DNA of 64,000 bases from Pseudomonas fluorescens (GTDB lineage: Bacteria; Pseudomonadota; Gammaproteobacteria; Pseudomonadales; Pseudomonadaceae): the NCBI RefSeq assembly GCF_902497775.2, contig NZ_OZ024668.1, forward strand, positions 4,386,326-4,450,325, read 5' to 3'. The notes beneath the pieces are model-generated. The model made no database searches, had not been told where the DNA came from, and saw only the letters and a program-made list of their open reading frames with translations. Positions within the stretch are counted from its first letter, which is position 1. The number at the start of each line of letters is the position of its first letter. The translations under genes were made by a program, and so were the position numbers. Below are positions 8,867-16,208 of the stretch, in pieces.

Positions 8867-9868
8867 TTATTTTGCGATTATTTCGCGGGAGCCATCGGCA
8901 TGGGCCTTGATCGCCACCGGCAGGATGCTTGGCAGCGCCCGCAGCAAGGCGTCGGTATCGTCGGCATTGAAGGTGCTGCTCAGGCGCAGCGCGGCGATCT
9001 TGCCGGGGGCCACACGCAACGGCTGCTCGCGGTAGCGCGAGACTTCCTTGACCACCTCGCTGAGCGGCGCATCGTTGAACACCAGCTTGCCCTTGCGCCA
9101 GGCGGTCACTGCTGCGGCATCCACCGCGTAGGGCGCCGCCACCTGGCCGCGGGCATCAATGTACGAACCCAGCCCGGCTGTCAGCAACGCCCTGGAAGCA
9201 TCGCGGCCTTCAACCCGCACCGAGCCGTTCTCGACCGCCACGCGGGTTTGCTCAGGGTCCTGACGTACATCGAAACGGGTACCGGTCACAGTCACCGTGC
9301 CGTTGCCGGTGCTGACCACAAAGGGCCGCTCGCTGTCGTGGGCGACGCTGAACATCACCTCGCCCTCACGCAATTCGATACGCCGCTGACCGGCGCTGAA
9401 CTGTACGACCAGTTGCGTACGACCATTGACTTCAAGCTGTGAGCCATCCGGCAAGTCGAGCTGGCGACGCTCGCCCAGGGCGGTCTGCACCTGGCCCTGG
9501 TAATTGAGCTGATGCTGCTGCCAGCCAGACCAGCCCAAGCCCAAGCCCAGCGCCAGGGTCGCGATGCCGGCCGCCAGCGCCTGGCGAACAAAACGCCGAC
9601 GGGGCAACTGGCTGACCGGATCAGGCTGACACAGGGCCTCAAGACGCGCGCGCGGCACCTGCCCGGCAGCACCCCAGAGCGTGCCAAGCAGATCGAATTC
9701 GTATTGATGCTGCGGGTGCTCGGCCAGCCAGCGCTGCAGCTCGCCCTGTTGCGCCGGCGCCAGGGCGCCATCGCGGCTGCGGGCAAACCACTGGGCCGCC
9801 TGCTCGCGCACGGTCTCGCTGCCGCAACGGCATGCGTGCTGATTCATGAATACATTCGCCTGACTCAT
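8867..9868 (-). CDS. fecR: FecR-family anti-sigma/signal transducer
   Basis: Inner-membrane regulator of 333 residues that relays receptor occupancy to the ECF sigma factor. The N-terminal cytoplasmic part (EQAAQWFARSRDGALAPAQQ, DUF4880-like) binds sigma; a single transmembrane helix follows near residues 96-112 (ALAAGIATLALGLGLGW), then the periplasmic FecR domain (LPDGSQLEVNG, VENGSVRVEG) and a C-terminal STN-like segment (PLSEVVKEVSRYREQPL). The ATG at 9868 overlaps the stop of fecI by 4 nt, supporting this start and translational coupling. A second ATG seven codons in is an alternative. Confidence 0.93.
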   Translation of the reverse strand: MSQANVFMNQHACRCGSETVREQAAQWFARSRDGALAPAQQGELQRWLAEHPQHQYEFDLLGTLWGAAGQVPRARLEALCQPDPVSQLPRRRFVRQALAAGIATLALGLGLGWSGWQQHQLNYQGQVQTALGERRQLDLPDGSQLEVNGRTQLVVQFSAGQRRIELREGEVMFSVAHDSERPFVVSTGNGTVTVTGTRFDVRQDPEQTRVAVENGSVRVEGRDASRALLTAGLGSYIDARGQVAAPYAVDAAAVTAWRKGKLVFNDAPLSEVVKEVSRYREQPLRVAPGKIAALRLSSTFNADDTDALLRALPSILPVAIKAHADGSREIIAK

Positions 9869-10368
9869 CTCGTCGACACATCCAGGTGCTCACGCAGATG
9901 CCGGAGCGTGCGGATCATATACTTTTCGACCATGTTCTTGGTCAAGCCCATGCGCGCGGCGATCTCGGCCTGGGTCAAGCCTTCGAGCTTCTGCCAGATG
10001 AACACCCGCCGGCAATTAAGCGGCAACTCGGCCAGGGCACGCTCGACGCTGTCGGCCAGTTCCACGGCATTCATATAGGCCTCCGGATCGCCACTGGCGT
10101 CACTGCCAAGCTCGAAAGCGTCCTGCTCCAAGGCCTGGCGGCGGTCTTCGCGGCGATAGCCGTCCACGGCAATGTTGCGTGCGATCTGGTGCAAATAGGC
10201 CCGCGGCTGCTCGACCCCGGCCTGGTCGTTTTCCAGGACCCGCACAAATGCGTCATGCGCCAGGTCCTCGGCCTGTTGACGACTACGCAGTTTGCGCGTC
10301 CAAGTGCCGATCAGCTCGTGGTAGTGGTCAAGGAAGCCTTTGTGTCGCGACACGGGGCGGGTCTTCAC
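9865..10368 (-). CDS. fecI: ECF sigma factor of the FecI family
   Basis: Alternative sigma factor, 167 residues, with region 2 (AEDLAHDAFVRVLENDQ, about 32-48) and region 4 (LPLNCRRVFIWQKLEGLTQAEIAARMGLTKNMVEKY, ending near 156) in normal spacing. With the neighbouring FecR and receptor it forms a complete cell-surface signalling system: iron-chelate binding outside releases sigma to transcribe the receptor gene. It leads the operon and has a Fur-like sequence just upstream, so iron starvation should open the system and ferric chelate should boost it. Confidence 0.94.
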   Translation of the reverse strand: MKTRPVSRHKGFLDHYHELIGTWTRKLRSRQQAEDLAHDAFVRVLENDQAGVEQPRAYLHQIARNIAVDGYRREDRRQALEQDAFELGSDASGDPEAYMNAVELADSVERALAELPLNCRRVFIWQKLEGLTQAEIAARMGLTKNMVEKYMIRTLRHLREHLDVSTR

Positions 10369-10372
10369 AGGC

Positions 10373-10409
10373 GATAATGAATGGCGCGAATAGTAATGTT
10401 TCTTATTAA
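10373..10409 (-). promoter_or_regulatory. Possible Fur box(es) upstream of fecI
   Basis: AT-rich sequence in an otherwise GC-rich gap, 5-41 bases upstream of the fecI start. gataatga at 10373-10380 matches a half site of the Fur consensus GATAATGATAATCATTATC, and 10389-10409 (read on the minus strand as ttaataagaaacattactat plus t) matches the 19-mer at roughly 11 positions. The location and gene partner fit Fur control, but the match is only moderate. Confidence 0.45.
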
Positions 10410-10999
10410 GGCCGGCAATCGAAGATCATCCCTGCCGACGAAGCGCCTGAAGGGAAAAAAATCCGCAAAAAAACATGTCGATGACCGGCGGTCAGAGCGG
10501 AAAAAAATATGAACGGTCGCCCTCCAATCTCACATTCAGACGTAACCTCATTGCGCCTCAAAATTCCCGACATTTACCGCACTTTCGCCACCAACTTCGA
10601 CGATTGCATCCATTTGCGTGTTCTACGAAAGATCCCGGCGTATACGGGTATTTTTAACGCTTTTGTCATCAAATTGAACATCTACTGTTTACCTGGGTCG
10701 GTTAAAAAGTGGCTAGCCAATTCAGGGCGACGGACGTGTGCAAAAACGCGACATTTTTTGTTGATCTCAAGCCCCTCAGGTCCTAAAGTTCGCGCCGAAC
10801 GTCCATGCTGGAAACGATCCATCCGGCTCAAGTACTGACGACGAGACAGCAAGGTCACCCGTAGCTCGCTTCATCACGCACGGTTGACCTTTTTGCTTTC
10901 GGCGACATGCCTTGGGAAGTAGGCGAACCAAAGTGGGGATACGGAGGACGTTCAGTTGCAGCCACTTATTTTTTCAGTTTGCCCATGGAGTCCCTAAGC
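10410..10999. other. 590-bp intergenic region upstream of the decarboxylase gene
   Basis: No convincing gene. An open frame of 109 codons at 10509-10838 has no recognisable domain, no clear ribosome site and atypically mixed codon use for the neighbourhood. The stretch is AT-richer than the flanks up to about 10780. A possible -35 (ttgacc, 10884-10889) lies about 110 nt before the decarboxylase ATG, without a good -10. The long leader could carry polyamine-responsive control of the decarboxylase, but no known riboswitch motif was recognised. Confidence 0.4.
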
Positions 11000-12163
11000 A
11001 TGTCGATTCAGGTCGAAGACTACTTCGCGCGCGATACCTTCCAGAAAATGAAGGCCTTCGCCGACAAGCAAGAAACCCCGTTCGTGCTCATCGACACCCA
11101 GATGATCAGCCAGGCCTATGACGACCTGCGCGCCGGTTTCGAATTCGCCAAGGTCTACTACGCGGTCAAGGCCAACCCGGCCGTGGAGATCATCGACCTG
11201 CTCAAGGAAAAGGGCTCGAGCTTCGACATCGCCTCGATCTACGAGCTGGACAAAGTGATGGGCCGCGGTGTCAGCGCCGATCGCATCAGCTACGGCAACA
11301 CCATCAAGAAGTCCAAGGACATCCGCTACTTCTACGAGAAGGGCGTGCGCCTGTACGCCACCGACTCTGAAGCCGACCTGCGCAACATCGCCAAGGCCGC
11401 CCCAGGCTCGAAGGTCTATGTACGCATCCTCACCGAAGGCTCGACCACCGCCGACTGGCCACTGTCGCGCAAGTTCGGCTGCCAGACCGACATGGCCATG
11501 GACCTTTTGATCCTCGCCCGCGACCTGGGCCTGGTGCCTTACGGCGTGTCGTTCCACGTGGGCTCGCAACAGCGCGACATCAGCGTCTGGGATGCGGCGA
11601 TTGCCAAAGTGAAGGTGATCTTCGAACGCCTGAAAGAAGAAGACGGCATCGAGCTCAAGCTGATCAACATGGGTGGCGGCTTCCCGGCCAACTACATCAC
11701 CCGCACCAACAGCCTGGAAACCTATGCCGAAGAGATCATCCGCTTCCTCAAGGAAGACTTCGGCGATGACCTGCCGGAAATCATCCTCGAGCCAGGCCGT
11801 TCGCTGATCGCCAACGCCGGCATCCTGGTCAGCGAAGTGGTGCTGGTGGCGCGCAAGTCGCGTACCGCCGTCGAGCGCTGGGTGTACACCGATGTGGGCA
11901 AATTCTCCGGCCTGATCGAAACCATGGACGAGTCCATCAAGTTCCCGATCTGGACCGAGAAAAAAGGCGAGATGGAAGAAGTGGTGATTGCCGGCCCGAC
12001 CTGCGACAGCGCCGACATCATGTACGAGCACTACAAGTACGGCCTGCCGCTGAACCTGGCCATCGGTGACCGCCTGTACTGGCTGTCGACCGGCGCCTAC
12101 ACCACCAGCTACAGCGCGGTGGAATTCAACGGCTTCCCGCCGCTGAAGGCTTACTACCTGTAA
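11000..12163 (+). CDS. speC: Ornithine/lysine decarboxylase, PLP fold type III
   Basis: Pyridoxal-phosphate enzyme that makes putrescine from ornithine (and in several pseudomonads cadaverine from lysine). The ATG at 11000, with ggag at 10987-10990, gives 387 residues, the length of Pseudomonas SpeC; the frame upstream of it is not conserved-looking. The PLP lysine is K57 in YYAVKANP; the glycine-rich phosphate loop is in INMGGGFP; ILEPGRSLI follows; the second-site active cysteine is in GPTCDSADIMYE. It is a eukaryote-like, not E. coli SpeC-like, decarboxylase. Ornithine versus lysine preference cannot be decided here. It sits divergently from fecI and convergent with a Sel1 gene whose end it overlaps. 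Confidence 0.93.
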   Translation: MSIQVEDYFARDTFQKMKAFADKQETPFVLIDTQMISQAYDDLRAGFEFAKVYYAVKANPAVEIIDLLKEKGSSFDIASIYELDKVMGRGVSADRISYGNTIKKSKDIRYFYEKGVRLYATDSEADLRNIAKAAPGSKVYVRILTEGSTTADWPLSRKFGCQTDMAMDLLILARDLGLVPYGVSFHVGSQQRDISVWDAAIAKVKVIFERLKEEDGIELKLINMGGGFPANYITRTNSLETYAEEIIRFLKEDFGDDLPEIILEPGRSLIANAGILVSEVVLVARKSRTAVERWVYTDVGKFSGLIETMDESIKFPIWTEKKGEMEEVVIAGPTCDSADIMYEHYKYGLPLNLAIGDRLYWLSTGAYTTSYSAVEFNGFPPLKAYYL

Positions 12164-12950
12164 GCGTCGTATCAGGCTGCCCGGCAGCCCCTTCGGGGCC
12201 CGTTTGCAGTTGCAGCAAACGGGCCCGGTAGGCCGGCGCCAGGGCGCGGATTTCGGCTTGCCCGGCCTGCTCCAGCGCAGGTCCTGCAACCCTCAGGAAG
12301 TTCACGTTACCAATGGCCAATGCCTGCTCCAGCCAAACCAGGGCCTCGTGCGTCTGCCCTTTGGCGGCCAGCACCCCGGCATGGCTGAACTGCCCGCGGA
12401 AATCCCCAGCCTCTGCCGAGCGCTGATACCAACCTTGCGCGCCGCCTTCATCACGCGGGCAATGCAACCCTTCTTCCAGATAACGCCCCAAAAGGTTCAT
12501 CGACTTGGCATGACCGAGTTCGGCCGCCTGGCGATATAGAACCAGGGCTGCAGCACTGTCCTCTGTCACGCCGCGACCAGTGGCAAGCAGATTGGCGAAG
12601 TTGTACATCCCCCAATCGAGGCCGGCGCGGGCCGCCTGACGATAACGATCAGCTGCCGCCGTAAGATCCTCTGCCCCACCCCAGCCATGCTCCAGACAAC
12701 GCCCGAGCATGTTGTGCGCCATGGCACTGCCACGGCTGGCGGCAATGCTGAACCAACGCCGGGCCAGGGCCGGATCCTGCTCGATACCGCGACCGTCGAG
12801 GAGAATCTGCCCGAGCAGCAACTGCGCCTCAACGATGTCCTGCCCTGCGGCGGCCAACAATGCCTGGGCAGCCTTGGCCGGGCTGTGTTGGAGCATCTGG
12901 GCGAACTGTTCGCTGTCCAGTTCCTGGCGATTGCGTAACGCAAAGGTCAT
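12126..12950 (-). CDS. Sel1-repeat protein of the piu locus
   Basis: A 274-residue protein built of Sel1-like repeats (about 36 residues each), visible as AQLLLGQILLDGRGIEQDPALARRWF-type units: QLLLGQILLDGRG, MLGRCLEHGWGGAED, NFANLLATGRGVTED, LLGRYLEEGLHC. There is no signal peptide, so it is probably cytoplasmic and binds other proteins. It starts 3 bp after the end of the PKHD hydroxylase gene, in one operon. A Sel1-type gene beside piuC is also found, as I recall, in P. aeruginosa. The last 24 or so residues are encoded by a hairpin and by the antisense of the decarboxylase 3' end (overlap 38 bp), so the natural C-terminus may be shorter in relatives. Confidence 0.85.
   Translation of the reverse strand: MTFALRNRQELDSEQFAQMLQHSPAKAAQALLAAAGQDIVEAQLLLGQILLDGRGIEQDPALARRWFSIAASRGSAMAHNMLGRCLEHGWGGAEDLTAAADRYRQAARAGLDWGMYNFANLLATGRGVTEDSAAALVLYRQAAELGHAKSMNLLGRYLEEGLHCPRDEGGAQGWYQRSAEAGDFRGQFSHAGVLAAKGQTHEALVWLEQALAIGNVNFLRVAGPALEQAGQAEIRALAPAYRARLLQLQTGPEGAAGQPDTTLTGSKPSAAGSR
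12196..12226. terminator. Strong hairpin at the convergent ends of speC and the Sel1 gene
   Basis: Perfect 12-bp stem, gggcccgtttgc at 12196-12207 and gcaaacgggccc at 12215-12226, loop agttgca; a smaller gcccc-ttc-ggggc hairpin overlaps at 12187-12199. It is 33 nt downstream of the speC stop and probably ends or protects that transcript. It lacks a T-run, so intrinsic termination is uncertain. It also lies within the 3' coding end of the Sel1 gene. Confidence 0.5.
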
Positions 12951-12953
12951 GGC

Positions 12954-13634
12954 TCAGACCTCGACCCAGCGGCGCAGCAGGTTATGGTAGGTGCCGGTCA
13001 GCTGGATCAGCGCCGGATGATCAGGCACATCGGCGCCCAGTTGCTGGATGGCATTGTCCATCTCGAACAGCAACGCACGCTGGCTGTCTTCGCGCACCAG
13101 ACTCTGAGTCCAGAAGAACGCCGCATAACGTGCACCACGGGTCACCGGGTTGACCTTGTGCAGGCTGGTACCCGGGTACAACACCAGATCCCCCGCCGCC
13201 AGCTTCACCTGCTGCACGCCGAAGGTGTCCTGGATCACCAGCTCGCCACCGTCGTAGTCCTCGGGGTTGCTCAGGAACAGCGTCGAGGACAGGTCGGTAC
13301 GCACCCGCTCGTGGCTGCCGCGGGGCTGGCGCAAGGCGTTATCGATATGGAAGCCGAAATTGCCGCCCTCGCGGTAGCAGTTGATCAGCGGCGGGAAAAC
13401 CTTGTGTGGAAGCGCCGCCGACATGAACTGCGGATGCTGCCATAGGCGCTCGATCAGCGCCGTGCCGATCTCCTTGGCCAGCGGGTGGCCTTCGGGCAAT
13501 TGCAGGTTGTGCTTGGCCTTGGCCGACTGGTAGCCCGCGGTGAGCTTGCCGTCGGCCCATTCGGTTTGCTCCAGCGCCTCGCGAATGCGTTGGACCTCCT
13601 CGGTGGAGAACAGGCCGGAAATATGTAGCAGCAT
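12954..13634 (-). CDS. piuC: PKHD-type Fe(II)/2-oxoglutarate hydroxylase (PiuC)
   Basis: Non-haem iron dioxygenase of the PKHD/YbiX family. Starting at the ATG at 13634 it has 226 residues, the family length. The iron ligands are H96 and D98 (NFGFHIDNA) and H159 (GTSLHKVNP); the 2-oxoglutarate arginine is R169. The frame is open 16 codons further up to 13682, where a gagag sequence could also serve as ribosome site, but those residues are not typical. Divergent from the TonB receptor gene, with a shared Fur-like region, and followed by the Sel1 gene. Members are iron-regulated; the physiological substrate is not established to my knowledge. Confidence 0.92.
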   Translation of the reverse strand: MLLHISGLFSTEEVQRIREALEQTEWADGKLTAGYQSAKAKHNLQLPEGHPLAKEIGTALIERLWQHPQFMSAALPHKVFPPLINCYREGGNFGFHIDNALRQPRGSHERVRTDLSSTLFLSNPEDYDGGELVIQDTFGVQQVKLAAGDLVLYPGTSLHKVNPVTRGARYAAFFWTQSLVREDSQRALLFEMDNAIQQLGADVPDHPALIQLTGTYHNLLRRWVEV

Positions 13635-13770
13635 GGCGCGGGCACCTGAAGGCGAAAAGACGTCAATGGTATTGATTCCCATTGACTCTCTACAAGCCCT
13701 TTCGGCGGGTGGGACGTTTCAGCAGAAAAAAACCGCCAGAAACAAATTGTAAAGATTGTAAATTCAGCAT

Positions 13771-13796
13771 GAATAGCAATCCTTCTCAATTGTTAC
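13771..13796. promoter_or_regulatory. Probable Fur-binding region between piuC and piuA
   Basis: An AT-rich segment in the 217-bp divergent spacer, with aatagcaat followed by tctcaattgtta (13772-13794), reads as the degenerate inverted-repeat pattern of Fur boxes seen upstream of TonB-receptor genes. It is about 55 bp before the piuA ATG. The match to the 19-mer consensus is partial. Confidence 0.5.
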
Positions 13797-13851
13797 TCAT
13801 ATTTGTTTACATTATATTTCGCGGCCTAAAAACCTGGGGAAGGGGACCACA

Positions 13852-16104
13852 ATGCCGCGTCACTACGTGCCAACCGCTGTCAGTTCACCACGCTTGCTCA
13901 CCTGCGCCATTGGTGTCGCGATTACGGCAACTTCTGCGCCGCAAATGGCTCTCGCAGCAGATTCCGCCCCGGCCAACGACAACGTCATTTCCTTGGACGC
14001 TACCAGTATTGAAGGCGTCCAGGACGAAACCAGTTACAAAACCGACAGCGCGACTTCGAAAAAATACACCGCCCCGCTGCGTGAAACGCCCAAGAGCGTG
14101 ACTGTCATTCCTCAGCAGGTCATTCGTGATACTGGCGCAACCAGCTTGGTAGATGCCTTGCGTACCACCCCGGGCATTACCTTCGGCGCCGGTGAAGGCG
14201 GTAACCCTGCAGGTGACCGCCCAATCATTCGCGGCTTCAACGCCGAAAGTGATGTTTTCGTCGACGGCATGCGCGACGTTGCTTCGCAGAGCCGGGAGAT
14301 TTTCAACGTTGAGTCGGTGGAAGTGAGCAAAGGCCCAGGCTCTGCCTTCACCGGTGCAGGATCCACAGGTGGCAGCCTCAACCTGGTGAGTAAAACCGCC
14401 AAGCTCGGTGACGCCTACAACGGGGGTTTCACTTGGGGTTCGGACCAGACCAAGCGCACAACCCTGGATGTGAACAAGCAACTGACCGACACATCGGCAT
14501 TTCGCCTGAACCTGATGAAGCATGAGGCCAATGTCGCCGGCCGCGACGATGTGGATGTCAGCCGTTGGGGTGTGGCGCCCTCCTTTGCCTTCGGCCTGGG
14601 CACCGACACCCGGGTAACCGTTGGCTACTACCACCTGAACACCGATGACATGCCGGACTACGGAATACCGCTGACTCGCAGCGCAAACCGCAGCAAATAC
14701 AATGTCGACAAACCCGCACATGTTGGCCGTGACAACTTCTACGGTTTGAACGGGCGTGACTACCGCAAGACTACCAACGACAGCGGCACCATCAGCATCG
14801 AGCACGACCTCAACGATAACCTGACCCTGTCCAACAGTTTCCGTATGTCGCGCTCCACGCTGGATTACATCGTCACCAACCCTGACGACAGCAAGGGCAA
14901 CGTTGCCAATGGGCAAGTCTATCGATCGACCAAAAACCGCAACTCGACCACCAAGGGCTGGGTCAACCAGACCGACCTGAGTGCCAAATTCAACACCGGC
15001 TTCATTGAACACCGCCTGGTGACAGGCCTTGAGTTCACCTACGCCGATACTCACAACCGTGGTTATGTAGTGACGTCGGATGCCGGCACCGGTACTACCT
15101 GCAACCCTGCCCTGCTGGCCTCCGGCGACTGCACCAGCCTCTACGACCCATCGCCGGACGACAACTGGTCAGGCTCGATCACGGACAGCCCGGCATTTAC
15201 CGATACCGATACCAAAACCAGTGCTGCTTACGTCTTTGACACTCTGACACTCAATGATCAGTGGTCGCTTAACCTGGGCCTGCGTTATGACGATTACCAG
15301 ACCAAATCCAGCGGTTACAGCACCGGCGGACGCGGGGCTCCGGCAGGTAGCTTCTCGCGTGAGAACAATGCCCACCTTTGGAACTATCAGTTGGGTATCG
15401 TCTACAAGCCTGCTGCAAACGGCAGTATCTATGCGGCCTGGTCGACGTCCAGCAACCCGACGGGTGAAACCAGCGGTAACGGCGGGCTGGAACTTGCGCT
15501 GAACAACGCCGACCTTGAGCCGGAGCGCAATCGCAACTACGAACTGGGCACCAAGTGGGACTTCTTCGACGAAAACCTGTCGTTGACCGCCGCGCTGTTT
15601 CGCACCGACAAAACCAATGCACGGGTCACCGACCCGGACAACGCGACCTACCAGGTGCTCGAGGGTGAGCAACGCGTCCAGGGCCTGGAACTGACCTACT
15701 CTGGCAACCTGACCCAGAAGTGGAAGGTCTACGGCGGCTACACCTACATGGAAAGCGAGATCGTCAAGACCACCACCGCAGCCAACAAAGGCAACCACAT
15801 GCCGAGCACCCCACGGAACAACTTCACCTTCTGGTCGACCTACGATGTCGTGCCACAGCTGACCGTTGGTGCTGGCGCGACCTTTGTTGATTCGCGCTTC
15901 GGCGATGAAGCCAACTCGGTCGAGGTGCCCTCGTACTGGCGGTACGACGCAATGGCTACCTACCGCCTGAGCAAAAATGTGGATCTGCAACTGAACCTGC
16001 AAAACCTGACAGACAAACGTTACTTCGATCAGGTGTTCCAAACTCACTATGCGCACGTTGCCCCCGGACGTACTGCTCTGATGAGTGCGAACTTCCACTT
16101 CTGA
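13852..16104 (+). CDS. piuA: TonB-dependent catecholate-type siderophore receptor (PiuA/Fiu-like)
   Basis: Outer-membrane receptor, 750 residues, without STN domain. Signal peptide ends near residue 35 (MALAAD). The plug reads LRETPKSVTVIPQQVIRDTGATSLVDALR and RGFNAESDVFVDGMRD; the plug end SKGPGSAFTGAGSTGGSLNLVSK is characteristic of the Fiu/PiuA group that takes up monomeric catechol-iron. The barrel ends ALMSANFHF. In P. aeruginosa PiuA is an entry route for catechol-bearing siderophore-antibiotic conjugates (established knowledge), so this orthologue is of interest for that. It is divergent from piuC and followed by a terminator and the membrane reductase gene. Confidence 0.92.
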   Translation: MPRHYVPTAVSSPRLLTCAIGVAITATSAPQMALAADSAPANDNVISLDATSIEGVQDETSYKTDSATSKKYTAPLRETPKSVTVIPQQVIRDTGATSLVDALRTTPGITFGAGEGGNPAGDRPIIRGFNAESDVFVDGMRDVASQSREIFNVESVEVSKGPGSAFTGAGSTGGSLNLVSKTAKLGDAYNGGFTWGSDQTKRTTLDVNKQLTDTSAFRLNLMKHEANVAGRDDVDVSRWGVAPSFAFGLGTDTRVTVGYYHLNTDDMPDYGIPLTRSANRSKYNVDKPAHVGRDNFYGLNGRDYRKTTNDSGTISIEHDLNDNLTLSNSFRMSRSTLDYIVTNPDDSKGNVANGQVYRSTKNRNSTTKGWVNQTDLSAKFNTGFIEHRLVTGLEFTYADTHNRGYVVTSDAGTGTTCNPALLASGDCTSLYDPSPDDNWSGSITDSPAFTDTDTKTSAAYVFDTLTLNDQWSLNLGLRYDDYQTKSSGYSTGGRGAPAGSFSRENNAHLWNYQLGIVYKPAANGSIYAAWSTSSNPTGETSGNGGLELALNNADLEPERNRNYELGTKWDFFDENLSLTAALFRTDKTNARVTDPDNATYQVLEGEQRVQGLELTYSGNLTQKWKVYGGYTYMESEIVKTTTAANKGNHMPSTPRNNFTFWSTYDVVPQLTVGAGATFVDSRFGDEANSVEVPSYWRYDAMATYRLSKNVDLQLNLQNLTDKRYFDQVFQTHYAHVAPGRTALMSANFHF

Positions 16105-16118
16105 TACGTGCGTGTAGC

Positions 16119-16150
16119 AAGCCCCGTTCATTTAGGTGAACGGGGCTTTT
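16119..16150 (+). terminator. Rho-independent terminator after piuA
   Basis: Perfect 12-bp stem aagccccgttca (16119-16130) / tgaacggggctt (16137-16148) with loop tttagg and following tt, 14 nt after the piuA stop. Confidence 0.88.
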
Positions 16151-16208
16151 GTGTATCAAGGCATAATGTGCGTCGCATTCGCATTTGCGACACGACAAGG
16201 TGATTGAT

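Noticed and set aside
10509..10838. 109-codon open frame in the gap before the decarboxylase
   Set aside because: No ribosome site, no recognisable domain and no typical third-position GC bias; kept only as part of the intergenic description.
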